Shown: piece by piece, positions 1 through 7,410 of the stretch
Layout: each line of letters begins with the position of its first letter
Position numbering within the stretch: position 1 is the stretch's first letter
DNA from: Prevotella sp. UBA1378
Lineage (GTDB): Bacteria > Bacteroidota > Bacteroidia > Bacteroidales > Bacteroidaceae
DNA: 8,505 nucleotides
Direction: 5' to 3'
NCBI GenBank assembly: GCA_002305505.1
Contig: DBRC01000019.1
Span: forward strand, 12,320-20,824
Notes under the pieces: model-generated
What the model was told of the DNA's origin: nothing
Seen by the model: the letters and a program-made list of their open reading frames with translations, nothing else
Databases searched by the model: none
Made by a program: the position numbers and the translations under genes

Positions 1-25
1 TATAGCTATAAATCTTTTTGTCCCC

Positions 26-142
26 TTATCCGCCTGCTGCCCACGGCTTGCCTTTAGGGCAGCAATCCTTTTCTTTTTCGCGGCAAAACAGGAATTGCTT
101 ATCCTGAACCCGGGTTACCACTTTGCCCGGCTTTCCAAACAC
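26..142 (-). CDS. Possible 38-aa Cys-containing microprotein (GTG start), unrecognised
   Basis: A leftward frame with GTG at 142 and TAA at 26-28 would encode 38 residues beginning (V)FGKPGKVVTRVQD and containing FC...KDCCPKGKP, with three Cys and a strong positive charge. Codons in this part look like those of the neighbouring genes (GTG, CTG, CCG, GGC, AAG), and the start lies about 25-30 nt beyond the expected transcription start of a good leftward promoter (173-180). The same frame extends back to an ATG at 217, but that start lies upstream of the promoter and the added residues come from AT-rich control DNA, so it is less likely. No ATG exists on the minus strand between 1 and about 170. 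No family is recognised. It could equally be chance in the untranslated leader of a gene to the left of the window. Confidence 0.25.
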   Translation of the reverse strand: MFGKPGKVVTRVQDKQFLFCREKEKDCCPKGKPWAAGG

Positions 143-171
143 AGGATTGTGCAGGTGCGCCGAAAAATACC

Positions 172-203
172 GCAAAGATACACGTTTCGGGTGAATAATA
201 AAA
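172..203 (-). promoter_or_regulatory. Leftward Bacteroidetes-type promoter
   Basis: On the minus strand, 180 down to 172 reads TATCTTTGC, a full match to the Bacteroidetes primary-sigma -7 element TAnnTTTG followed by a pyrimidine. A TTTT (203-200), one base from the -33 TTTG, lies 19 nt upstream, the normal spacing. Transcription would start near 166 and run leftward out of the window. This is the best promoter match in the window and implies a divergent arrangement with tamB. Confidence 0.6.
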
Positions 204-223
204 GGATTGTGTGTCAAAATGTT

Positions 224-271
224 GTTAATCCGTAAATTTGTTAATCCGTAAATTTGTTAATCCGTAAATTA
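224..271. repeat. Three tandem copies of a 16-bp repeat
   Basis: The unit GTTAATCCGTAAATTT occurs at 224-239 and 240-255 exactly, and at 256-271 with only the last base changed (A for T). The array sits between the leftward promoter and the rightward tamB promoter. On the plus strand the first two units each create TAAATTTGT (233-241 and 249-257), a match to the -7 promoter element. It may be a binding-site array, a set of promoter elements, or simply a recent tandem duplication in non-coding DNA. Confidence 0.85.
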
Positions 272-285
272 AACTTTTTCCTTAT

Positions 286-322
286 TTTGTTCGTTATTTC
301 CCAAAAAAATCGTTTACTTTGC
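286..322 (+). promoter_or_regulatory. Candidate promoter for tamB-tamL
   Basis: TTACTTTGC at 314-322 matches the TAnnTTTG plus pyrimidine -7 element at all but the second base. A TTTG at 286-289 could serve as the -33 element, but the 24-nt gap is longer than the usual 19-21. A start near 328 would leave a leader of about 20 nt before the ATG at 349. No Shine-Dalgarno sequence is visible, as is common in this phylum. Confidence 0.4.
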
Positions 323-348
323 ATGTCAGTATTAATACTGTGTGATTG

Positions 349-3300
349 ATGAAGAAAGTATTCTTGTGGATAGGGATTATCCTGCTTAGTCCTGTTCTGC
401 TGTTTACCATATTGACCGCCCTGCTTTATCTCCCGCCCGTACAAAACTGGGCTGTGGATAAAGTGGCATCGGTAGCGTCGGAAAAAACAGGCATGGAAAT
501 CAGTGTCGGCCGCGTGTCGGTCGAGTTCCCGCTCGATTTGGGCGTCGAGGATTTCCGCATCGTGCAGCGGAACGACTCGCTGCCGCAAGTGAAGGATACG
601 ATTGCCGATGTAGGGCGGCTCGTGGTCGATGTAAAGCTGCTGCCGCTCTTCAAGAGTAAGGTGGTGGTAAACTCGCTGGAACTCAACCGCACGAAGCTGA
701 ATACAGCCGGTTACGTGGCCGCTGCCCGCGTAAAGGGCTATCTCGAGCGCCTTTATTTAGAAAGCCGCGGCATCGACTGGGGCAAGCAAACCGTCGACGT
801 GAACACCGCCCAGCTGTATAATGCCCGCTTCGACGTGGCGCTGAGCGACACCGTTCCTCCCGACACCTCTACCGAGAAAAGCAAGTGGAAGATACGGTTC
901 GACAGCGTCGTTATTGCTAAAACCGATATTGCCCTCAGCCTGCCCGGGGATACGCTGCGGGTGCAGGCCCATCTGGGGCGGGCTTCGGCACGGCAGGGCT
1001 TCATCGACCTTGAGAGCGGGCTTTACCGCGTGGGCAGTGTAGAGTGGGTCGGAGGCAGCGTAGCATACGACAACCGCTTCGAGCCCCGCAGGCAAGGCTT
1101 CGACTATAATCATATTGCCCTGCACGGCCTGAATGCCGGCGTCGACTCGGTATTCTTCCGTTCGCCCGTTGTCCGGCTGAACCTGCGCCACCTGCAGGTA
1201 AAGGAAAAAAGCGGGTTGGAGATAACCCGGCTGTCGGGCCCCGTCTATATGGACTCGCTGCAACTGAGGCTGCCCCGCCTGCAGCTGCGCACGCCCGATT
1301 CGGATGCCGACGCAGAACTGGTGATGGACATGAACGCTATGGACGCAAAAGCGCCGGGCAAGGTGCATCTCAGACTGATGGCCTCGCTGGGCAAGCACGA
1401 CCTGATGCGCTTTGCAGGCGGCTTGCCCGCAGCGTTTATCCGGCGCTATCCCAACCATCCGCTCAGCATCCGGGGAGCGGTGAACGGCAATATGCAGCAC
1501 ATTGATTTTACGGGGCTCGACGTCCATCTGCCTACAGCTTTCCATGCGGCTGCCAAAGGCTACGTGGCCAACCCGGCGGATACGAAACGCTTGAAAGCCG
1601 ACGTGACGCTGAAAGCGGAGACATACGACCTCGGCTTTGTCACTGCCTTGCTCGACCGGCAGGCGGCAGAGAACTACCGCATACCCGGCGGCATAACCGT
1701 ACAGGGGAGGCTGAAGGCCGACGGCAACCGTTATGCCGCCAACCTGACAGCCCGCGAAGGGAGCGGGACGGTAAAGGTCAGCGGCTATTTCAATGCCGCT
1801 GCAATGAGCTACCAGGCGTCTGCAGACATCGACAACCTGAATCTGCACCACTTCATGCCGAACGACTCGCTTTACACCCTTACCGCCACCATCGACGCTA
1901 AGGGGCGCGGAACGGATTTCTTCTCGAAGGCCACGTGGGCGCAAGCCACGGCCGACATAAAGAGCTTCCGTTACGGCAGTTGGGACTTGGGCAATATGCT
2001 GGCCAAGGCCCATTTGAAAGACGGTGTGGCACATGCTAACCTCAACAGCCACAACGAGCTCATCGACGGCATCATCAATGTAGATGCCCTGATGAGCAAA
2101 CAGCGCGTAGAGGCAACCATCGGCACCGACTTGAAACGGGCCGACTTATACCATCTGCGGCTGATGGACAACCCGATGTGGGCCGGTATGTGTGCACATG
2201 TGGATGTGGCGAGCGACCTGAAGCACTATTATAAGGTGCAGGGGCTGATCAACGACCTCACCGTACAGGAAGACACCGTATACCACCGGCCGGCCGACGT
2301 GGCCGTCGACGTGCTGACTAACCGGGATACCACATGGGCGAAGATTTATAGCGGCAACTTGGAGCTGAACCTGAAAGCCAAGGGCGGCTATGAGCAGCTG
2401 CTGGCACAGGGCATGAAGCTGATGGACGAGGCAAAGGAGCAGCTGAAAGAAAAGGTAATCGACCAGCCAAAGCTGGTGGCCATGCTCCCTACCGTGAGGC
2501 TCCATCTGTTGAGCGGCAGCAATAACCCCATTGCCGACTTCCTGCGGGCACAGGGCATCCGTTTCAAGCACCTGAGCCTGGATATGTCGGCGTCGCCGGC
2601 TTCCGGCCTGAACGGCAACGGCTACCTCTATTCGCTTGTAACCGACAGTACGCGCATCGATACGGTAAGGTTCGCGGTATCTACTGCCGACTCCAGCCAG
2701 ATACGTTTCGACGGCCAAGTGCAGAACAACAGGCGCAACCCGCAGTTTGTCTTCAATGCCCTCTTCGACGGTTACGTATTCGAAAAGGGGGCCGGACTGA
2801 ACGTGAGATACTATGATGCCGACAACCGTTTGGGCGTATCAATGGGCGCAACCGCCGAGATGCGCAGCGACGGCATCAACTTCCGGCTGCTGCCCGACCG
2901 GCTGCTGCTGGGCTATAAGGAGTTTAATCTGAATAAAGACAACTTCATCTTCATGGGGGCCGACAAGAAAATACAGGCCAAGGTAGACCTGATAGCCGAC
3001 GACGGAACGGGTGTGAAGCTGTATTCGGAAGACCAAGACCCCAATATGCTGCAAGACCTTACCGTCAGCCTTAACCGGTTCGATTTGCAGAAGATAACGT
3101 CGGTAGTGCCCTATATGCCGCGCATGAGCGGTATGCTGAGCGGCGACTTCCACGTGTTGCAGGACCGGCAGGAGAACATCTCCATGTCGTCCGACATGTC
3201 GGTGAAAGCGCTTACTTACGAATACAGCCCGATAGGCAATGTGAGCACCGAGTTTATCTATATGCAGCGTGAGGGCGATGCCCACTGGGTCGAGGCTCAT

Positions 3301-4983
3301 CTGAAGAAAGAAGGAAACGAGGTGGGCGTGCTCATCGGGACCTATACCAACCAGGGCGACGGCTACCTGGATGCCAAGCTCAACCTGAACCACCTGCCGA
3401 TGTCGATGGTAAACGGTTTCATTCCCGAACAGCTGTTCGGCCTGCATGGATATGCCGAGGGGGAACTCGACATCAAGGGGTCGCTGAAGAAACCGCAAGT
3501 GAACGGTGAAGTATATCTTGACTCTTCCTACCTCGTCAGCGTGCCTTACGGCGTGACGCTGCGCTTCGACGACGACCCTGTACGCATCATCGGCAGCAAC
3601 CTGCTCTTCGAAAACTTTACGGTATACGCCCATAACGACAACCCATTGAATATCATGGGCAATATCAACTTCTCCGACCTCGACCGTATTCATCTTGACA
3701 TGCGCATGCGGGCACAGAACTATCAGATAATCGGTGCCAAGGAGAACATGAAGAGCGTGGCTTACGGAAAAGCGTTCGTCAACTTCTTCGGGCGCATCAA
3801 CGGCAGGCTCGATAACCTGTACATGCAGGGAAAACTGGATGTGCTCGGCACGACGGATATGGGCTACATTCTGCGCGACTCGCCGCTTACAACGGATAAC
3901 CAGCTCGACGAACTGGTGAAGTTCACCGATTTAGGCGATATGGCGGAGCCGGTGGTGAACCGCCCGCCGCTGACCGGTTTCAAGATGGACCTGACGCTGA
4001 ATATCTCCAAAGGCGCCCACATCATGGCCTATCTGAATGCCGACCACAGCAACTACATCGACCTGATGGGGGGAGGCAACCTGCGGATGCAGTACAACGT
4101 GGTGGATAACCTGCTGTTGAACGGTAAGTATACCTTGAGCAACGGGGAAATGAAATATTCGCTGCCCGTGATACCGCTGAAAACATTCACCATACAAGAC
4201 GGCAGTTATATCGAGTTCACCGGCGACCCGATGAACCCGAGGCTCAATATCACGGCCATCGAAGAAACTAAGGCCACCGTGACCAATTCGAGCGGTATCG
4301 GGCGCAGCGTCAACTTCAAGTGCGGCGTCGTCATCACGAAGACGCTCAATGATATGGGGCTGGAGTTCACGCTGGATGCTCCCGAAGACATGACGATACA
4401 CTCCGAACTGCAGTCGATGGGTATAGAGCAGCGGGGAAAACTGGCCGTGACGATGCTTACCACCGGCATGTACCTTGCCGACGGAAACACCAATGCCTTC
4501 TCGATGAACAGTGCGCTCAGCTCGTTCCTCAACAGCGAAATCAATAACATCACGGGCAATGCCCTGCGCACGCTCGACCTGTCTTTCGGCATGGACAATT
4601 CCACCGATGCCAGCGGCAATACGCACACCGATTATTCCTTTAAGTTCGCCAAGCGCTTCTGGAACAACCGACTGAAGATTTCGGTTGGCGGAAAGGTGTC
4701 TACGGGCGACAATGACCAGGCGCAGCAAAACAAATCGTTCTTTGATAACGTAGGGCTCGAATACCGCCTGGACGATACGGCCAACAAATACGTCACCCTG
4801 TTCTACGAGAACAACTCTTACGACTGGCTCGACGGTTATACACAAAAATACGGTGCCGGCTTTATCTGGCGCCGCACGCTGCAGAATTTCCGTGACATCT
4901 TTAACTTCAGGGGCGAATCGGGCAAACAGTTGCCGCCGTTTGTACCGCAGGATTCCATCAAGCACAGCAACAATGAAAAATAG
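349..4983 (+). CDS. tamB: TamB, translocation and assembly module inner-membrane subunit (AsmA-like/DUF490 family)
   Basis: A 1544-residue TamB homologue. In this family a single N-terminal membrane helix anchors the protein in the inner membrane, and a long hydrophobic beta groove crosses the periplasm to an Omp85 partner; roles in outer-membrane protein assembly and in phospholipid transport are known for relatives. What is visible: a basic start (MKK) and a hydrophobic helix at about residues 4-28, an AsmA-like N-terminal domain, then more than 1000 residues of alternating beta-type sequence. Near residues 1285-1303 is the family's hallmark GSYIEFTGDPMNPRLNITA stretch (G-x-I/I-x-F-x-G-D-P-x-N-P). 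The C-terminus ends in an aromatic/Arg-rich block (FIWRR at 1505-1509), as in Bacteroidetes homologues. Length is longer than E. coli TamB but usual for Bacteroidetes. The ATG at 349 is chosen over an in-frame TTG at 346, because it begins MKK directly and lies about 27 nt past a -7-like element. The gene overlaps tamL by 11 bp. A helical segment at about 681-712 is reported separately. Identification is confident; the substrate in this organism is not known. Confidence 0.95.
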   Translation: MKKVFLWIGIILLSPVLLFTILTALLYLPPVQNWAVDKVASVASEKTGMEISVGRVSVEFPLDLGVEDFRIVQRNDSLPQVKDTIADVGRLVVDVKLLPLFKSKVVVNSLELNRTKLNTAGYVAAARVKGYLERLYLESRGIDWGKQTVDVNTAQLYNARFDVALSDTVPPDTSTEKSKWKIRFDSVVIAKTDIALSLPGDTLRVQAHLGRASARQGFIDLESGLYRVGSVEWVGGSVAYDNRFEPRRQGFDYNHIALHGLNAGVDSVFFRSPVVRLNLRHLQVKEKSGLEITRLSGPVYMDSLQLRLPRLQLRTPDSDADAELVMDMNAMDAKAPGKVHLRLMASLGKHDLMRFAGGLPAAFIRRYPNHPLSIRGAVNGNMQHIDFTGLDVHLPTAFHAAAKGYVANPADTKRLKADVTLKAETYDLGFVTALLDRQAAENYRIPGGITVQGRLKADGNRYAANLTAREGSGTVKVSGYFNAAAMSYQASADIDNLNLHHFMPNDSLYTLTATIDAKGRGTDFFSKATWAQATADIKSFRYGSWDLGNMLAKAHLKDGVAHANLNSHNELIDGIINVDALMSKQRVEATIGTDLKRADLYHLRLMDNPMWAGMCAHVDVASDLKHYYKVQGLINDLTVQEDTVYHRPADVAVDVLTNRDTTWAKIYSGNLELNLKAKGGYEQLLAQGMKLMDEAKEQLKEKVIDQPKLVAMLPTVRLHLLSGSNNPIADFLRAQGIRFKHLSLDMSASPASGLNGNGYLYSLVTDSTRIDTVRFAVSTADSSQIRFDGQVQNNRRNPQFVFNALFDGYVFEKGAGLNVRYYDADNRLGVSMGATAEMRSDGINFRLLPDRLLLGYKEFNLNKDNFIFMGADKKIQAKVDLIADDGTGVKLYSEDQDPNMLQDLTVSLNRFDLQKITSVVPYMPRMSGMLSGDFHVLQDRQENISMSSDMSVKALTYEYSPIGNVSTEFIYMQREGDAHWVEAHLKKEGNEVGVLIGTYTNQGDGYLDAKLNLNHLPMSMVNGFIPEQLFGLHGYAEGELDIKGSLKKPQVNGEVYLDSSYLVSVPYGVTLRFDDDPVRIIGSNLLFENFTVYAHNDNPLNIMGNINFSDLDRIHLDMRMRAQNYQIIGAKENMKSVAYGKAFVNFFGRINGRLDNLYMQGKLDVLGTTDMGYILRDSPLTTDNQLDELVKFTDLGDMAEPVVNRPPLTGFKMDLTLNISKGAHIMAYLNADHSNYIDLMGGGNLRMQYNVVDNLLLNGKYTLSNGEMKYSLPVIPLKTFTIQDGSYIEFTGDPMNPRLNITAIEETKATVTNSSGIGRSVNFKCGVVITKTLNDMGLEFTLDAPEDMTIHSELQSMGIEQRGKLAVTMLTTGMYLADGNTNAFSMNSALSSFLNSEINNITGNALRTLDLSFGMDNSTDASGNTHTDYSFKFAKRFWNNRLKISVGGKVSTGDNDQAQQNKSFFDNVGLEYRLDDTANKYVTLFYENNSYDWLDGYTQKYGAGFIWRRTLQNFRDIFNFRGESGKQLPPFVPQDSIKHSNNEK

Positions 4984-7321
4984 CATTATCTATATTCTCC
5001 TTGGGCTTGTCCTCTCTTCGTGCTCCGTGACGAAGAACATACCCGACGGCGACCAGCTCTTCATAGGTCTGACAAAAATCGACTATACCAATCACGGGAA
5101 AAGCCCGCACTTCGAATCTACGCAGGAGGAAGTGGAGGCCGCCTTGGCCACAGCCCCCAACGGTGCCCTGTTCGGCAGCTCCTATTACCGTACGCCGTTC
5201 CCTTACGGCCTGTGGATATGGAATGCCTTTTCGGGAAGCAACGGCAAGCTGCCGCAGTGGATCCTTAAATCGTTCGGCAAGCAGCCGGTGCTGATGAGCT
5301 GGGTCAATCCGGCCCTGCGCGCCTCCGTAGCCCAGTCGGTTTTGCGTAACCACGGATACTTCCAAGGAAGGGTGGGCTATGAAACCGTAAGGCAGAAGAA
5401 CCCCAAGAAAGCGAAGATAGGCTATACAGTAAGCCTCGGCCCCCTGTATACCATCGACACAGTACAATATGTCAACTTCCCGCCGGCGGCGGACAGCCTG
5501 ATAAAAGCCACGCTGCCCGATGCCGCGATGCACAGCGGCGACGCCTTCGCCGTGGCGTCGCTCGATGCCGAGCGCAGCCGTATCACCCGCCTTTTCCGCA
5601 ACAACGGCTATTACTATTACCAACCGGGTTATGCGTCTTATCTGGCCGACACCTTCGATGTGCAGGGCAAGGTGCGTCTACGTTTCCAGCTGGCCGACGG
5701 TATACCGCAGGTTGCCAACCACAAATGGCATATCGGCCGCATCGACATCTCCCTGAGCAAGTCGATGACGGAGCATCCCACCGACAGCGTGGTGAGGCGT
5801 TACTTCACGGTGCGCTTCAGCGGTAAGAAACCGCCGTTGAGGCCGCGGGTCATCCTTTCCGACCTGAAGCTTCGCCGGGGGCAGCTGTACAGTTACGACA
5901 ACTATGTGGAATCGTCGAACAAACTGAACTCGATGGGCTTGTTCAGCATGGTGGATTTCAACTTCTCGCCCCGCGATACAACGGCTCATTGCGATACGCT
6001 CGACCTGAATCTCAACTGCGTGCTCGACAGGCCCTACGACTTCTATGTCGAAACCAACTTCAACAACCGCACCATCGGGCGCATGGGGCCGGAGCTGAAG
6101 ATGGGTCTCGTAAGGCGCAATGCTTTCCGGGGCGGCGAGAAAGTAGACCTCAACCTGCATGGTTCTTACGAATGGCAGACCAGCACGGCCAATTCGGACA
6201 TGAACAACTATGAGTATGGTGCCGACCTCTCCGTAGAGTTCCCGCGTATCATTGCGCCTTTCTTCGGCAACATGCGCCCTCGCCGCACCAGCGACGGCAA
6301 GCGCGGCCGGCCGCTGTTCTTCTCCACTCCCGTTACGGTGGCGAAAGCCTCTACTAATATCATCTACCGTCCCGGATATTATAAAATGCATGTGGTTTCG
6401 GGCGAGTGGACCTACCAATGGCAGTCGTCGGCCAACAGCCGCCATGAGTTTTCGCCGCTTACGGTGAAATACCAGTTCATGAACAGTCATACGGACAAGT
6501 TCTTGGAGGTGGTCAGCGATAATCCTTACCTGATGGCAACCATGTCCGACTACTTCATACCGCAGATGCGTTATACCTATACGTATGCCAGCCCGAAGAA
6601 GTACCTCCACCCGATACGGTGGGAAATCACGGTCGCCGAGTCGGGCAATATCACGTCGTTGGGGTATATGGCGGCCGGAAAGAAATGGAGCGAGAAGAAT
6701 AAGACCCTTTTCAAGAATGCCTATTCGCAGTTTGTCAAGATCGAGACCGACTTTACCAAGACGTGGCGCCTCGACAACACGTCCCAGCTTGTAGGGCATG
6801 TCAATGCCGGATGGATATACAGCTTCGGCAATTCGGATGCCACGCCCTACAGCGAGATGTTCTATGTGGGCGGCGCCAACAGTGTCCGCGCCTTTGCCGT
6901 GCGCTCGGTCGGTCCTGGCCGTTTCCCCGGTATTGCCGGCGACCGCCAGATTTCCTACCTCGTACAGAACGGTAATGTGAAGCTGGTGGCCAACCTCGAA
7001 TACCGGAAGCGCCTGTTCGGCAGTGTCTACGGTGCACTGTTCTTGGATGCCGGGAATGTGTGGACCAACGGCGGCAACGACAACCTCAGCACGCTGTTCG
7101 ATAGCTCCGGATATACTGGTTTCCGGTTGAAAAACCTCTACGACGACTTGGCAGTAGGAACGGGCATCGGCCTGCGCTACGACCTCGATTTCCTCGTCCT
7201 CCGGCTTGACTGGGGCGTCGGCCTGCACCTGCCTTACGACACAGGGTATGGCGGGTTCTACAACGTGGGTAAATTCAAGGACAGCCACACGCTCCACTTT
7301 GCCATAGGCTATCCGTTCTAA
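4973..7321 (+). CDS. tamL: TamL, lipoprotein-type TamA/BamA-family outer membrane protein
   Basis: A 782-residue Omp85-family protein. It is the outer-membrane partner of TamB; the lipidated Bacteroidetes form of TamA is called TamL. Seen in the sequence: a short type II signal peptide with lipobox L14-S-S-C17, giving a predicted lipidated Cys17, followed by the SVTKNIPDGDQLF stretch typical of the subfamily. POTRA-like beta-alpha segments follow to about residue 350, including the Tyr-rich FRNNGYYYYQPGYASYL near residue 205-220. From about 355 to the end the sequence is an amphipathic beta barrel, with the Omp85 loop-6 motif as VRAF (638-641, Arg639 kept) inside GGANSVRAFAVRSVGPG, and a C-terminal Phe expected of a barrel's last strand. 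The ATG at 4973 is chosen because the signal peptide starts there. An upstream in-frame start at 4853 would add 40 residues with no membrane signal and overlap tamB by 131 bp. The overlap with tamB (ATG inside the last codons before tamB's TAG) implies translational coupling. Gene order is tamB-tamL, the reverse of E. coli tamA-tamB. Family call is confident; the exact symbol is slightly less so. Confidence 0.92.
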   Translation: MKNSIIYILLGLVLSSCSVTKNIPDGDQLFIGLTKIDYTNHGKSPHFESTQEEVEAALATAPNGALFGSSYYRTPFPYGLWIWNAFSGSNGKLPQWILKSFGKQPVLMSWVNPALRASVAQSVLRNHGYFQGRVGYETVRQKNPKKAKIGYTVSLGPLYTIDTVQYVNFPPAADSLIKATLPDAAMHSGDAFAVASLDAERSRITRLFRNNGYYYYQPGYASYLADTFDVQGKVRLRFQLADGIPQVANHKWHIGRIDISLSKSMTEHPTDSVVRRYFTVRFSGKKPPLRPRVILSDLKLRRGQLYSYDNYVESSNKLNSMGLFSMVDFNFSPRDTTAHCDTLDLNLNCVLDRPYDFYVETNFNNRTIGRMGPELKMGLVRRNAFRGGEKVDLNLHGSYEWQTSTANSDMNNYEYGADLSVEFPRIIAPFFGNMRPRRTSDGKRGRPLFFSTPVTVAKASTNIIYRPGYYKMHVVSGEWTYQWQSSANSRHEFSPLTVKYQFMNSHTDKFLEVVSDNPYLMATMSDYFIPQMRYTYTYASPKKYLHPIRWEITVAESGNITSLGYMAAGKKWSEKNKTLFKNAYSQFVKIETDFTKTWRLDNTSQLVGHVNAGWIYSFGNSDATPYSEMFYVGGANSVRAFAVRSVGPGRFPGIAGDRQISYLVQNGNVKLVANLEYRKRLFGSVYGALFLDAGNVWTNGGNDNLSTLFDSSGYTGFRLKNLYDDLAVGTGIGLRYDLDFLVLRLDWGVGLHLPYDTGYGGFYNVGKFKDSHTLHFAIGYPF

Positions 7322-7336
7322 AGTATATTTAACACC

Positions 7337-7364
7337 TGCCATAAGGATGGTTACGGCAATTTTT
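7337..7364 (+). terminator. Weak intrinsic terminator candidate after tamL
   Basis: TGCC (7337-7340) pairs with GGCA (7355-7358). Across an A:C mismatch, TAA (7342-7344) pairs with TTA (7351-7353), closing on a GGATGG loop. Five T follow (7360-7364). The stem is short and interrupted, so termination may be partial. It sits 15 nt after the tamL stop and overlaps the upstream part of the next gene's promoter. Confidence 0.35.
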
Positions 7365-7366
7365 AG

Positions 7367-7375
7367 TATTTTTGC
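7367..7375 (+). promoter_or_regulatory. -7 element of the nucleotidyltransferase promoter
   Basis: TATTTTTGC fully matches TAnnTTTG plus pyrimidine. Transcription would begin near 7380, leaving about 30 nt before the ATG at 7411. No good -33 TTTG is found at the expected distance, so the promoter may be weak or helped by a regulator. The match is in T-rich DNA, where chance matches are more likely. Confidence 0.5.
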
Positions 7376-7410
7376 ATTCAGATTTTTCTAACACATTAAA
7401 TATTCAAAAC

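Larger units (their letters stand above)
1..348. other. AT-rich divergent control region left of tamB
   Basis: No confident gene lies here. The stretch contains the leftward promoter, the 16-bp repeat array and the tamB promoter listed separately, plus a weakly supported leftward microprotein. Between 1 and 170 there are also a 10-bp palindrome AACCCGGGTT (107-116), the palindrome TATAGCTATA at the very edge (1-10), and an imperfect inverted pair around AGCAATCC (61-68) and GGAATTGCT (91-99). These could fold in the leader of a leftward transcript. No tRNA, no known riboswitch and no recognisable protein end is seen. Confidence 0.6.

Noticed and set aside
1..233. An open frame on the plus strand from the left edge to 233
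   Set aside because: The product has no family resemblance and it crosses the leftward promoter and AT-rich control DNA; 77 codons without a stop is not enough support.
224..271. Tandem repeats as a CRISPR array or plasmid iterons
   Set aside because: There are no spacers between the 16-bp units and no cas or replication initiator gene in view; the position between divergent promoters fits a control region better.
346..348. TTG start for tamB one codon upstream of the ATG
   Set aside because: The adjacent ATG at 349 is the standard start and gives the expected MKK membrane-anchor beginning.
757..2052. A 431-codon open frame on the minus strand opposite the first part of tamB
   Set aside because: Antisense shadow of the tamB codon pattern; low-complexity Val/Gln/His-rich product, no promoter and no known family.
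4853..4972. An upstream start for tamL giving 40 more residues
   Set aside because: It would bury the lipoprotein signal peptide inside the protein and overlap tamB by 131 bp; the ATG at 4973 places the lipobox at a normal distance.
3931..4986. A 351-codon open frame on the minus strand opposite the end of tamB
   Set aside because: Same shadow effect; the tamB sense frame carries the conserved family motif in this interval, and the antisense product is featureless.
5678..7342. A 554-codon open frame on the minus strand opposite tamL
   Set aside because: It is fully antisense to a well-supported gene, its translation has no recognisable domain, and long antisense frames arise readily where the sense codons are rich in third-position G/C.
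7372..7410. TTG start for the nucleotidyltransferase 13 codons upstream
   Set aside because: It falls inside the promoter -7 element, and the extra residues precede the first strand of the fold without adding a known feature.
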